A stretch of DNA of 64,000 bases from Treponema sp. (GTDB lineage: Bacteria > Spirochaetota > Spirochaetia > Treponematales > Treponemataceae). Of the stretch, positions 1 through 10,139 are shown in pieces. Location: the NCBI GenBank assembly GCA_024687165.1, contig JAILEY010000056.1, positions 1 through 64,000 on the forward strand, given 5' to 3'. The notes below the pieces were generated by a model that was not told the DNA's origin, ran no database searches, and worked only from the letters and a program-made list of their open reading frames with translations. Made by a program: the position numbers and the translations under genes. Within the stretch, counting starts at the first letter, position 1, and each line of letters begins with the position of its first letter.

Positions 1-1
1 A

Positions 2-445
2 ATGAGTACAATCGAAAGCTACTACCTCAAGCTTGCAGAAGACCTTAAGGCAGAAGCAGCAGTTTCAAACTTCGACAAGGCATGCAAAAAATTCGGTGCA
101 TCAAAAGTTGAAGTTCCGGCATTCTGTGTAAACTACGGAAATGTTGCATTGCTTAATTCATCTGTAACAACAACAGAAATTGCATCTCTTCCATATAACG
201 AAGATGCATACACAAAAATTGCTGCACTTAAAATGAACGAAACAAGCACTCCTATAGTTCTTGGTGCAAACATTGTAGTTTTCAAGTGTGAAGGTATTCA
301 GAACGACGATGTAGCTCAGCCTGAAAACTTCGATAAAAAGATTGCAGATATTGACAGAGAAAGCGTTTCAACTTCATTCTTCAAGAATCCAAAAGTAAAA
401 CAGAATATTTCTGCTGCATATAAGCAACTTAAGAAAGGAAACTAA
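2..445 (+). CDS. C-terminal part of a hypothetical protein, possibly a SurA/PrsA-like foldase; 5' end probably outside the window
   Basis: Open reading frame reaches the window edge; weak resemblance to C-terminal regions of spirochete peptidylprolyl isomerase-like proteins. Confidence 0.45.
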   Translation: MSTIESYYLKLAEDLKAEAAVSNFDKACKKFGASKVEVPAFCVNYGNVALLNSSVTTTEIASLPYNEDAYTKIAALKMNETSTPIVLGANIVVFKCEGIQNDDVAQPENFDKKIADIDRESVSTSFFKNPKVKQNISAAYKQLKKGN

Positions 446-2065
446 TTGGCAGATTTATGCAATAAAGAGAAGCCCCGTCTGGTTGTTTCCGGGCAGGGCT
501 TTTCTGTTTTAAACACAGTAGAATACAAGGGCAGATTTTTATACTCAAAATATAACCCGTCAAGAGCAATTGAATCGATTATTGAAAAGACTGTTATCCT
601 TGAAGGCTCTTTGATTGTCATTTCATCCCCTGCTCTTTGGTACGGTTTTGACTCCCTTCAAAAAAAATTAAAAGAAAACTGCACAATTATCGCTATAGAA
701 TTTGACGAGGAACTTTACGCTCTTGCAGAAGAAAATATGCCTGAAAATTTTCCAAAAGGAAATTTATTCTCTTTAAAAAATCTTCTGGAAATTGATCAGT
801 TTGTAAGAAATCTCTGTTCGTCTGGAAAAACAAAACGCGTAATAAATATAGATTTTAGTGCAGGCGTAAATTTTGATAAAAAGAATTATGATTTTGTACT
901 CAACGGAATCCAGGACATAATCGGAAGCTTCTGGAAAAACAGAATTACTCTTGTAAAATTCGGAAAACTTTTCTCTAAAAATTTTCTCTCAAACATAAAA
1001 AAAACTGACGGAAACCTTCTGCTTGAAGAAATTGTATCAAGCATCTCAAGGCCGATTGTTGTGTGTGGAGCCGGAGAAAGCCTCGATTCATTTGATTTTT
1101 CACAAGCAGAAAAGAACGGAGCATACATTCTCTGCGTTGATGCAGCATTAACTTCACTTCTTGAACGCGGAATAAAAGTTGATGCTGTTGTTGCAATGGA
1201 AAGTCAGTTTGCAATATGTAAAGCATATATCGGAAGCAAAAAAAAGAATATGACTCTCTTTGCAGATTTATGCTCACGGCCAGATATAATAGATTCCTTC
1301 AATGGTAAGAAAATATTTTTTGCTTCAAGATATGCAGAAGGTTCATTTTTTGAAAATCTTGAAAAAGAAAAAATAATTTCTTCCTTTATGGAACCAATGG
1401 GATCTGTAGGTCTTGCTGCAGTAGAAATTGCACTTAAAATCAGAAAAGACAGCAGCGTACCTGTATATATAACAGGACTGGACTTCAGTTATTCAGTCGG
1501 AAAAACACACGCAAAAACTACGATGGCACACAAGAGCCGTTTGATAAACTTAAATCGAACAGTAACCGCGGACAATATAGACGCAGCTTATTCTCAGTCA
1601 ACTCTTTTTGCAGAAGGAATCAACGGCGAAAAAATATGCACAAGCCGCATAATGATGATTTATGCAAATCAGTTTGTACAAATGTTCTCACGCGAAAAAA
1701 ACTTATTTGATTCAAGAAACTTTGGACTTCCGCTTAATCTTGAAAGAAAAAATCCTTCAGCGCAAGATTCAAAATTCTATTCAAACGATGAATCATTTCC
1801 AGAATCAAAAGAAATACGTAAAGCTTTGTCATTCATCCAGAACGAAAAGAACAGTCTTTTAACAGCAAAAGACCTTCTTGTAAACGGAGAAAAATCAGAA
1901 TTCAGAGATAAAAATATTTCACTTCATGAACAGATAAAAAACATTCTGGAACACAGAGAATATTTATTCCTCCATTTTCCAGACGGTTTTTATCTTAGAA
2001 TGGATGATGACTTTCTCAAAAGAGTTCGTGCAGAAATTGATGTCTTTCTCAAATGCATGTCTTAA
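446..2065 (+). CDS. Motility-associated factor (Maf-like, DUF115/6-hydroxymethylpterin pyrophosphokinase MptE-like) glycosyltransferase family protein
   Basis: Central block 'RPIVVCGAGESLDSF...ILCVDAALTSLLERGIKVDAVVAME...' is typical of DUF115; TTG start directly after the upstream stop, preceded by GAAAGGA. Confidence 0.8.
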   Translation: MADLCNKEKPRLVVSGQGFSVLNTVEYKGRFLYSKYNPSRAIESIIEKTVILEGSLIVISSPALWYGFDSLQKKLKENCTIIAIEFDEELYALAEENMPENFPKGNLFSLKNLLEIDQFVRNLCSSGKTKRVINIDFSAGVNFDKKNYDFVLNGIQDIIGSFWKNRITLVKFGKLFSKNFLSNIKKTDGNLLLEEIVSSISRPIVVCGAGESLDSFDFSQAEKNGAYILCVDAALTSLLERGIKVDAVVAMESQFAICKAYIGSKKKNMTLFADLCSRPDIIDSFNGKKIFFASRYAEGSFFENLEKEKIISSFMEPMGSVGLAAVEIALKIRKDSSVPVYITGLDFSYSVGKTHAKTTMAHKSRLINLNRTVTADNIDAAYSQSTLFAEGINGEKICTSRIMMIYANQFVQMFSREKNLFDSRNFGLPLNLERKNPSAQDSKFYSNDESFPESKEIRKALSFIQNEKNSLLTAKDLLVNGEKSEFRDKNISLHEQIKNILEHREYLFLHFPDGFYLRMDDDFLKRVRAEIDVFLKCMS

Positions 2066-2134
2066 ATCGGTTTTGGACTGCTCAACTCGACTGGAAGCCA
2101 ATTTTATTATTTTTATAATAATTCAAATTTAATT

Positions 2135-3940
2135 CTAATTATCTTCTTTTTCCTTTAAGACTGCAAGGAAGGCACTCTGCGGAAGTTCAACATTTCCTGC
2201 CATAAGCATTCTCTTCTTTCCTGCCTTCTGCTTTTCAAGAAGCTTTCTCTTTCGTGTAACATCACCGCCGTAACATTTTGCAAGAACATCCTTTCTTACA
2301 GGATTAACAGTCTCTCTCGCAATAACCTGAGCACCGATGGCACCCTGAATTGCAATCTTAAACTGCTGACGTGCAATTTCGCCTTTAAGCCGTTCACAAA
2401 CCTGCTTAGCACGCTCAACGGCATTCTGACGGAAACACAACTGTGCAAGAGCATCGACAGGCTTCTGATTAATCAGAATATCAATTTTTATAAGGTCAGT
2501 CGGACGATAATCAACAACCTCATAATCAAAAGAAGCATAACCTCTTGAATAAGATTTAAGCTTGTCATAAAAATCAAAAAGGACTTCTGCAAGCGGCATC
2601 TCATAAGTAAGCTCAACACGCTTTTCATCAAGATACTGCATGTTCTTTTGAGTTCCGCGCTTCATACGGCACAATTCCATAATCTGACCAAGATACTCAG
2701 ATGGAGTAATAATTGAAGCATTGATATAAGGTTCTTCAGAGCGTTCAATTTTTCCATCAGGGAAATCAGCAGGATTATCAACAAAAAATTCATCACGACC
2801 CTGAGGCTTAACTTTATATCTGACACTCGGTGCAGTAAAAATTACAACCTGATCAAAATCTCTTTCAAGCCTTTCCTGAATAATTTCAAGATGAAGAAGC
2901 CCAAGGAATCCGCAGCGGAAACCATTTCCCAAAGCAAGTGAATTATCTTTTTCATAAACAAGAGATGCATCATTAAGCTGCAGCTTTTCCATGCTCTCTT
3001 TAAGTTCTTCATAATCATTTGAATCGATTGGATAAATTGAAGAGAAAACAACAGGCTTAACATCTTTAAAACCATCAAGAGGCTGAGCAGCAGGATTTGA
3101 CGAAAGAGTTACAGTATCACCGACTCTTACATCACGAACTGTCTTAATTCCCGCAATAAGATATCCAACATCACCTGCTTCAAGTACGCCGGTTTCCTCA
3201 TAATTAATTTTAAAGATTCCGCACTTTTCAACTTTGTATTCAGTATTTGTGCTCATCAAACGAATGACATCACCGGTTCTTACAGTTCCTTCCATAACAC
3301 GAATATGAACAACAACACCACGATATTCATCATAGTGACAGTCAAAAATAAGAGCCTGAAGAGGAGCATTTACATCGCCCTGTGGAGGAGGAAGCATTGT
3401 AACAATAGCTTCAAGAAGATCATCAATTCCCTGCCCCGTCTTAGCACTTACAAGCTGAGCATCTTCCGGATTAAGACCAAGGTCTCTGTCGATCTGTTTT
3501 TTTACACCTTCAACATCTGCACTTGCAAGATCTATTTTATTTACAACAGGAACAATAGTAAGATTCTGTTCCATCGCAAGATACATGTTACTCACTGTCT
3601 GGCTTTCAACACCCTGAGTTGCATCAATAAGAAGAAGAGCTCCTTCACATGAAGCAATTGCACGGCTGACTTCATAACTGAAATCTACATGTCCCGGTGT
3701 ATCAACAAAATTCAGTTCATAATCATTTCCATCTTTTGCGTGATACGGAATTGTTACTGCCTGACTTTTGATTGTAATTCCGCGTTCTCGTTCAATGTCC
3801 ATGTTATCAAGAATCTGATTCATCATCTGGCGGTCTTCAATAATTTTTGCGTGCTGAATCAGTCTGTCTGACAAAGTAGATTTTCCATGATCAATATGAG
3901 CTGTAATACAAAAATTGCGTTTAAATTTTAAATCTTTCAT
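2135..3940 (-). CDS. lepA: Elongation factor 4 (LepA), translational GTPase
   Basis: 601 aa; 'NFCITAHIDHGKSTLSDRLI' G1, 'DTPGHVDFSYEVSRA', C-terminal LepA domain 'KCYGGDVTRKRKLLEKQKAGKKRM'. Confidence 0.97.
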   Translation of the reverse strand: MKDLKFKRNFCITAHIDHGKSTLSDRLIQHAKIIEDRQMMNQILDNMDIERERGITIKSQAVTIPYHAKDGNDYELNFVDTPGHVDFSYEVSRAIASCEGALLLIDATQGVESQTVSNMYLAMEQNLTIVPVVNKIDLASADVEGVKKQIDRDLGLNPEDAQLVSAKTGQGIDDLLEAIVTMLPPPQGDVNAPLQALIFDCHYDEYRGVVVHIRVMEGTVRTGDVIRLMSTNTEYKVEKCGIFKINYEETGVLEAGDVGYLIAGIKTVRDVRVGDTVTLSSNPAAQPLDGFKDVKPVVFSSIYPIDSNDYEELKESMEKLQLNDASLVYEKDNSLALGNGFRCGFLGLLHLEIIQERLERDFDQVVIFTAPSVRYKVKPQGRDEFFVDNPADFPDGKIERSEEPYINASIITPSEYLGQIMELCRMKRGTQKNMQYLDEKRVELTYEMPLAEVLFDFYDKLKSYSRGYASFDYEVVDYRPTDLIKIDILINQKPVDALAQLCFRQNAVERAKQVCERLKGEIARQQFKIAIQGAIGAQVIARETVNPVRKDVLAKCYGGDVTRKRKLLEKQKAGKKRMLMAGNVELPQSAFLAVLKEKEDN

Positions 3941-3958
3941 TTTTTTTCCTGTAATTTT

Positions 3959-5620
3959 TTAGAAATAATATGGACTGTCCAAAGGTGCTGAAAGTCCTAA
4001 ATTTATATCCATAAATCCTTTTTTTCTTTTCTTTGCATATACCTGAATTATGATTACAGATCGATCTGCATTGAATTCAATTTTCTTTATTTCAACCGGA
4101 TCATTTTCACTGAAACCGGTTTCATCTGCACCTGATGCCTTTAAAACCTTTTCAATTATAAACTGATTCTTATGAACTGAAGAAGCCGTAACAAGTTTCA
4201 TTCCAAGAATCGGGTAAAGAGCATTTTCTATACTGTCCCTTCTGTAAACTTCATAGCCGGGATTTTCACCTCTTTTAGAAAGATAAACTTTAACAGTCTT
4301 TTCCTGGCCTGATGATTTTTTTACGGTTACAGAAATAATTGTCCTGCACCTGTATTTCATCAGTTCCTTGTGGAGGGCTGTAAGTGTATTTACATGAACT
4401 CCTTCAACACAAATGATTGTATCGTTTTCTTCGATTCCTGACAAATATGCATTTCCACCTGGAATTACATAATTTACAATTACGCCTTCTGCTTTTGTTC
4501 CAGACCCAGGATTCTTTTTTGTTCTTCCAAAAGCTTCAATCCACGGATGCTCTCTTTCTCCGCCTTCAAAAAGATGAGGAAGTTCATTCTTAAGATATTC
4601 AACTGGAATTGCAAAATTAAGTCCCTGATAATTCGGAACACCTGCAAAAACAACAGCCTGAACTCTACCGTCACTGTCAACAAGAGGACCACCGCTGTTA
4701 CCGCTGTTTACCGCCGCATCAATCTGAAATACAGTACCTGCAGAAAAAAGCTGTCTGTCCGTTGAAGAAATAATTCCGCTTGTGATTGTATTTTCAAGTC
4801 CCAAAGGAGAACCCATTGCAAAAACCTTATCACCGACGCTCAGATCACTTGAAGAACCTAAAGCAAAAACATAAGGCGCATCAACTTCAGTTTTTAAAAG
4901 CGCAAGATCTATTGTTGAATCATACCCTATAACTTTTGCAGGAATGCGTGTTTCAGGATCTTCAGCAAGCTTTATATAAAGGCGGGAATATCCTTCATAA
5001 CGCTTGTTTACCATATCTTCTATTACATGATGATTTGTAATGATGTAGCCGTTTTTTGAAATGAAAAATCCGCTGCCAAGAACTGCATCAGCATATCCCA
5101 TTCCATGCTGAACTTTAATTCCCTTGTCAACAAAAACTGTAACTGTTCCCTTTATCATTTCTTTCATTGAGGCATTTTTCACTGAAGCCTCTGAAGAACC
5201 AGGCAAGGATGCAAAGCAGAGTTTTTTTAATTCAGACTCAGAAAGCGAAAGTTTTTTTTCAGCAGGATATCCGGTTGCTGAAAGATTTTTAAATGTATAA
5301 AGGCAGTCAAAATATTTTTTTTCAATTTTTGATTCATTAAAATACTGCACACAGTTTTCACAAAGTTCATCGTAAAGAGATTTAGCCTTTTCATTTTCCG
5401 GCAATTTTTCCTTCAACAGAAAAGAAAGCCACAAGCCCTTGTAAAGATCTGTATTTGAGATTGTTCTTATTTTATTAATTTCATATGAAACTGCAGTTTC
5501 TTCAGAATAATCAACGGGAATGTAAACTTCTTTCTGATCAGCACTTGAACATGAAACAAAAATAATTGAAAGCAGACAAAAAGCCTTCAACAAAAAACGG
5601 ATTATATTCTTATTTTTCAT
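3959..5620 (-). CDS. Trypsin-like (S1C/HtrA-type) serine protease lipoprotein with PDZ domain
   Basis: Lipobox-like 'SIIFVSC', triad contexts 'TNHHVIED', 'DSTIDLALLK', 'NSGNSGGPLVD', followed by PDZ-like region. Confidence 0.88.
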   Translation of the reverse strand: MKNKNIIRFLLKAFCLLSIIFVSCSSADQKEVYIPVDYSEETAVSYEINKIRTISNTDLYKGLWLSFLLKEKLPENEKAKSLYDELCENCVQYFNESKIEKKYFDCLYTFKNLSATGYPAEKKLSLSESELKKLCFASLPGSSEASVKNASMKEMIKGTVTVFVDKGIKVQHGMGYADAVLGSGFFISKNGYIITNHHVIEDMVNKRYEGYSRLYIKLAEDPETRIPAKVIGYDSTIDLALLKTEVDAPYVFALGSSSDLSVGDKVFAMGSPLGLENTITSGIISSTDRQLFSAGTVFQIDAAVNSGNSGGPLVDSDGRVQAVVFAGVPNYQGLNFAIPVEYLKNELPHLFEGGEREHPWIEAFGRTKKNPGSGTKAEGVIVNYVIPGGNAYLSGIEENDTIICVEGVHVNTLTALHKELMKYRCRTIISVTVKKSSGQEKTVKVYLSKRGENPGYEVYRRDSIENALYPILGMKLVTASSVHKNQFIIEKVLKASGADETGFSENDPVEIKKIEFNADRSVIIIQVYAKKRKKGFMDINLGLSAPLDSPYYF

Positions 5621-7712
5621 TAATTTTTCCAGTTACCATTGCAAAATCAAAATTTCCGGTTCTTATGCACAAAACATTGATATCATCAAATTCGATTACT
5701 GTAGAAGTTGCCTGAGCATTAAGGCTGTTCAAAACATTTTCAACTTTTTGCGAAATAGTAGTGAAACGAGCTTCTCCAAAATCAATTTCTGCGTTCCCGA
5801 TAAAATAAAGCTTTGACGAAGAAGATGAATGTTCAACCTTCAAAACTTCATTACCATTTGTAACAGAAACAGGGAACCCGTTTTCCAGAGTAACCGTTAC
5901 AAGTACATTTCCCGGATTTGTGTAGAACATCGATTCTTCTTTTATCTGACCGCCGAAAACAACATGACGTACATTCCACTTCCCGTCACCATCAGTATCC
6001 CAAGAAGAAATCTTTCCGCCGTTTTCAACATACTCTTCAGTAAAATCAGGAACAGTATCATTGTCAGTATCAACCTGAACCATGCGCAGATAGAATTCAG
6101 CATTTTCTGATGGGAGCCCGTAAAGGTTCTTCATGACAGAACGCTCATCCTCAAGACTGTGCACATTCATCTTCCCAAGCAGATCAATATCATAAAATTC
6201 AGTTGTTTCAAAAACTCCGTCTTCATCGCAGTCTACAACACGAAGTACCGGAATGTTGTGTTCAAACTGAGCCTGAGCATATAAACGACCTTTTGCGTTG
6301 TAATAATAAGACATCTTAACGTTGCCATCTACAAGGACAAAATGAATTCTTTCACCATTAAGAATCGTAGAATTGATTTCAAAATCTGATGCAGAATCAA
6401 GAAGTTCTGAATTAGTAATAAGAGAAACTTTTGTATTTAATACAGGAATAAAAAAATCTTTTCCTGTCTTTTGAGAAAGCAGTTCATCTTTCTGAATAAA
6501 AACCGGAGTCCACAAAAGGCTTTCTTCCACAAGGCGGAAATACTGACCAGTTGTCTTATCAGTCTTTTTAAAATTTACTTCTGAAAGATAAGGGAAAGAT
6601 CCCCACACAAAATCCATATTTTTAACTTCAAGATGACCAGAAACAGGAACTCCAAAATCACAGTTTACATTCCAGTCAATTACGCCATCCTGATTAAAAT
6701 CGTAAACAAGTTCCTGAGGACGACCGCGCACATAACTTACTGCAAGATTTGAATTGCCGTCATTGTCAGTATCAAAATAAATTTTTCCGTTAAACGATTC
6801 AAAATATTCAGATGCATTTTTAAGAACTTCTTCTTCTGTAACAAGCTTCATAAAATCACTGAGGATTTTATATTCAATTGATTCATCCGCAAATGTAGTC
6901 ATGTAATCAAAGGCCTGCTGCTGATTGATAAGACCGGCTTCAAGTGCATTTTTTGCATAAAGGGCATGACGCAAACCACGTGCACTAAAAGACTGAAGTA
7001 TATGCTTCTGATCTTCACCTGCTGCGAAACTGCTTGCGTAAATTTCAAGTTCAGCATCTTTATCCGGAGCAGCTTCTGCATACTGACTTATCTGGGAGAG
7101 AAAATATGAAGCAATTCTTTTTACCGATGCATTCTGTGAAAGAGGATCTTCATTCTTAAAAAACACAAGTGGAAATCTTGTATCAGTTGAATAGATTCTT
7201 CTCGCACCGTCGATTTTATTTCTTGCCTTTTCAATTGAATCAGCATCACCAAGACGATAATAGGCCTTTACACGGATATATTCAGAATCAGCAGAATAAA
7301 GGGCCGGCTTTGAATCAAGAATTTTTAATGCCTTCTTCGACATTCCTGTTTCTGTAAGAATTTCTGCATAAAGAAGACGTGCATTATCCCTGTTGTAATT
7401 AACCCAGTCATCATAATAAAAAGCTTTTTCAAGTGAAGGCAGAATCTGTGCACGTGTTGAACCAAGAGATGCACTGCAGGTTGCCATCATATACCACAAA
7501 TCAGAAATCGTATCATCATAGGCAAGCCCTAAAGAAACCTGAGAAAGAGCTGAGTGAAAATTATTTTCATTTGCATAATTTACAGAAGATTCAAGACACC
7601 TTAAGGCCGTTCTTCTGTTTGCACTGGATGCACTGCCGGCTGTAACAGCAGCTGCCAAAAAACAGGAGAGGCTCAAAATCAAAAAAATCTTTTTTCTAAA
7701 CTCAACTTTCAT
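5610..7712 (-). CDS. Exported TPR-like protein with multiple DxDxDG motifs
   Basis: Signal peptide; helical repeat N-terminal half; C-terminal half with DTDNDGN, DFNQDGV, DCDEDGV, DTDNDTV, DTDGDGK. Confidence 0.65.
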   Translation of the reverse strand: MKVEFRKKIFLILSLSCFLAAAVTAGSASSANRRTALRCLESSVNYANENNFHSALSQVSLGLAYDDTISDLWYMMATCSASLGSTRAQILPSLEKAFYYDDWVNYNRDNARLLYAEILTETGMSKKALKILDSKPALYSADSEYIRVKAYYRLGDADSIEKARNKIDGARRIYSTDTRFPLVFFKNEDPLSQNASVKRIASYFLSQISQYAEAAPDKDAELEIYASSFAAGEDQKHILQSFSARGLRHALYAKNALEAGLINQQQAFDYMTTFADESIEYKILSDFMKLVTEEEVLKNASEYFESFNGKIYFDTDNDGNSNLAVSYVRGRPQELVYDFNQDGVIDWNVNCDFGVPVSGHLEVKNMDFVWGSFPYLSEVNFKKTDKTTGQYFRLVEESLLWTPVFIQKDELLSQKTGKDFFIPVLNTKVSLITNSELLDSASDFEINSTILNGERIHFVLVDGNVKMSYYYNAKGRLYAQAQFEHNIPVLRVVDCDEDGVFETTEFYDIDLLGKMNVHSLEDERSVMKNLYGLPSENAEFYLRMVQVDTDNDTVPDFTEEYVENGGKISSWDTDGDGKWNVRHVVFGGQIKEESMFYTNPGNVLVTVTLENGFPVSVTNGNEVLKVEHSSSSSKLYFIGNAEIDFGEARFTTISQKVENVLNSLNAQATSTVIEFDDINVLCIRTGNFDFAMVTGKINEK

Positions 7713-7714
7713 AT

Positions 7715-9064
7715 TTACTTCCTGACAATCCAGTTTTTAAATCCATATGGTTCGCCCCAGATGCAGCAGATAGACTTTTCAAAATCAATATTTCCAAGCT
7801 TCTGCACAAGCGGGATTTTATCCTTAAACATTCCGCACTTAAAAGAATCAAGTACATCCTGCACATTCTTAAGATTTCCTTCAGCAGAAAGAATTTTATC
7901 CCCACTCTGCCGGCTTCTGAAAACAAAAGGAAATTCAAGATTTTCTAAAACAATTGTGGAATTTTCGCACGACAAAACAACCGCACCATGTCCGGTCTTA
8001 ACACAAAATTCAAGTCCCAAACATGTATAAACTCCATCTTCTTCTATTATAGCAAAGAAACCTTCTTCTGTCGCTATCTTTTTACTTTTTTGAATAACTA
8101 CTGCTTTTTCATTAATTATAAAATCAATTCCGCAGCTTGAGTTACAGAAAGAACTAACTTTTTTTAAACAGAAATTTTCAACAAACTGATATGAAATTCT
8201 TCCTGAAGCTTTTATACGTTCAATGAATTTATAAATTATCCTGGTTCGTACTGCCATCGGTAAAGAAAAAAATTCTTCTGCAGCAAAGGATGCCGAATCA
8301 TTTTTTAAATTACAAATTTCAGAATTTATTTTTTCTTCAACAACAGATGAAATAAAATCCTCATCGTATTTTGATTTTTTTGAAAGCGTAAGAATAGATT
8401 TTTGAAATCCAGGTAATTGATTTTCCAGATAAGGAATAATTTTGTTTCTGAAAGAATTTCTTAAATATTTTGTGTCTGCATTTGTACTGTCTGTTCTGTA
8501 GCTGATTTTTTTTTCTGAAAGATATGCTTCAATTTCTTTTCTGGAAACATTCAGCAATGGACGCAGTATTTTTTCACGCTGAAAATTAATTCCATACAAT
8601 GAAGTGCTTCCCTGGAAAAAACGCATAAGCACAGTTTCACACTGGTCGTTTAAGTTATGTGCAAGACATAGATAATCAAGATTTTCTTTTTCAATAAATT
8701 GATTAAAACATTCGTAGCGCACGGTTCTTGCAGCATCTTCTGTTCCGCACTTTTTTGTAAGGGAAAGTTGATTAATCTTTCCTCGTTCAATTTCAAATCT
8801 TGTACATGGAACTGAAATAGAGCGGCAGTATTCTTCAACAAAATCAGCATCAAAAGCAGTTTCTTCTTCCGCTCTAAGATTGTGATTCACAGTAACCGCT
8901 TTCAGATCAATATTCGCAGGCAGAATATTTTTTAACACAGTCAAAAGACAAACTGAATCCGCCCCGCCGCTGACTGCAACTCCAACTGCTTTTACACCGG
9001 GTAAAATTTCCCAAAGAGAATCTGAAACTTTTTTTTCAAGAGAGTTTTCAATCACCATAGACAA
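7715..9064 (-). CDS. tilS: tRNA(Ile)-lysidine synthase
   Basis: PP-loop 'VAVSGGADSVCLL', 'HNLRAEE', 'LAHNLNDQCETVLMRFFQGS'. Confidence 0.95.
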   Translation of the reverse strand: MSMVIENSLEKKVSDSLWEILPGVKAVGVAVSGGADSVCLLTVLKNILPANIDLKAVTVNHNLRAEEETAFDADFVEEYCRSISVPCTRFEIERGKINQLSLTKKCGTEDAARTVRYECFNQFIEKENLDYLCLAHNLNDQCETVLMRFFQGSTSLYGINFQREKILRPLLNVSRKEIEAYLSEKKISYRTDSTNADTKYLRNSFRNKIIPYLENQLPGFQKSILTLSKKSKYDEDFISSVVEEKINSEICNLKNDSASFAAEEFFSLPMAVRTRIIYKFIERIKASGRISYQFVENFCLKKVSSFCNSSCGIDFIINEKAVVIQKSKKIATEEGFFAIIEEDGVYTCLGLEFCVKTGHGAVVLSCENSTIVLENLEFPFVFRSRQSGDKILSAEGNLKNVQDVLDSFKCGMFKDKIPLVQKLGNIDFEKSICCIWGEPYGFKNWIVRK

Positions 9065-9097
9065 AAAAAGGCACCCTCGTTCTGGAAGATGCCTTTT
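9062..9097 (-). terminator. Intrinsic terminator downstream of the L25 gene
   Basis: Minus strand AAAAGGCATC TTCCAGAACGAG GGTGCCTTTTTTT: GC stem followed by a T run. Confidence 0.8.
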
Positions 9098-9115
9098 GAT
9101 TATCTTATTTCAAAA

Positions 9116-9670
9116 TCACTTTTTTGGTGGTGCAATTGAAACAACAAGTGCAGTTGGCTTTGAAAGGATTGTAACCTTATCACCGAGGTTAAGATCAGCA
9201 ATTGTGAACTTTCCACCGATTTCAAGCTTAGAAACATCTGCATTTACGTATTCTGGAAGATCCTGTGGGAGAGCCTTGATTTTTACATCTGGAACATGCT
9301 TAACCATGAATCCACCCTTAAGAACACCAGCTGATGTTCCAACGTAATGAATCTTCATAACTCTTGTTACAGGCTTTGTTCCGCTTACGAGATGGAAATC
9401 TGCGTGAAGGTTTTTGTCAGTCTTGATGTCATATTCTGTATCTTTGATGAAAGCCTGATTGTCTTTTCCATCAATCTTGAGGTTTACAAGAGTTGTCTTT
9501 GTGATTGATCTCCAAGCCTTTGAGAATTCCTGAGCATTAACTTCAAGCATGATTGATTCGCCTTTTTCGTTGTATGCTACTGCAGGGATCTTTCCTGCTT
9601 CACGAATTTTTGCGGCTGCTTTCTTGCCACTCTCTTTACGAGTTGTTGCTGTGATTACAAACTGTTCCAT
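9116..9670 (-). CDS. rplY: 50S ribosomal protein L25 / general stress protein Ctc
   Basis: Starts MEQFVITATTRKESGKKAAAKIREAGKIPAVAYN; the ORF track extension to 9772 runs through a tRNA gene and is not real. Confidence 0.93.
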   Translation of the reverse strand: MEQFVITATTRKESGKKAAAKIREAGKIPAVAYNEKGESIMLEVNAQEFSKAWRSITKTTLVNLKIDGKDNQAFIKDTEYDIKTDKNLHADFHLVSGTKPVTRVMKIHYVGTSAGVLKGGFMVKHVPDVKIKALPQDLPEYVNADVSKLEIGGKFTIADLNLGDKVTILSKPTALVVSIAPPKK

Positions 9671-9700
9671 ATTAGAACTCCTATTAATATTTTTTGAAAA

Positions 9701-9773
9701 CTGTGACGGCTGGATTCGAACCAGCGAAATGACGGCACCAAAAGCCGTTGACTTACCACTTGTCGACGTCACA
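9701..9773 (-). tRNA. tRNA-Gln (anticodon TTG)
   Basis: Minus strand TGTGACG...CGGC TTTTGGT GCCG...CTGGTTCGAATCCAG...CGTCACA G: 7-bp acceptor stem, TTCGAAT T-loop, anticodon loop TTTTGGT, discriminator G. Confidence 0.93.
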
Positions 9774-9784
9774 AAATATTTTTT

Positions 9785-10063
9785 TTAATCTTCTGCAGAA
9801 CCTGTTTCTACATGTCCTGCGTTGTATTCGTCAATAATCTTTGACTGAATAGCATTTCTAAAATCCGGGCTAATCGGATGAGCAACATCCTTATATTCAC
9901 CGTTTGCTGTTTTACGACTTGGCATAGCGATAAATAATCCGGAAGTACCTTCAATAATCTTTACATTGTGAACAACAAAGCATTCATCAAATGTAACTGT
10001 TACATAAGCCTTAAGCTTACCCTCACCTTCCACTTTGCGAATTCTAACATCTGTTATCTGCAT
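9785..10063 (-). CDS. spoVG: SpoVG family regulatory protein
   Basis: [39 protein letters not shown]...FIAMPSRK signature. Confidence 0.96.
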   Translation of the reverse strand: MQITDVRIRKVEGEGKLKAYVTVTFDECFVVHNVKIIEGTSGLFIAMPSRKTANGEYKDVAHPISPDFRNAIQSKIIDEYNAGHVETGSAED

Positions 10064-10139
10064 AAGCGCATTCCTTTGGTTTTAAGCGACTCTGCCTCAA
10101 AACGTTACTTAGAGACAGACCTTTTATCCTGAAATCATG

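Noticed and set aside
9116-9772. 218-aa ORF for L25
   Set aside because: The first ~34 codons run through the tRNA-Gln gene; the genuine start is MEQFVITATTRKES at 9670.
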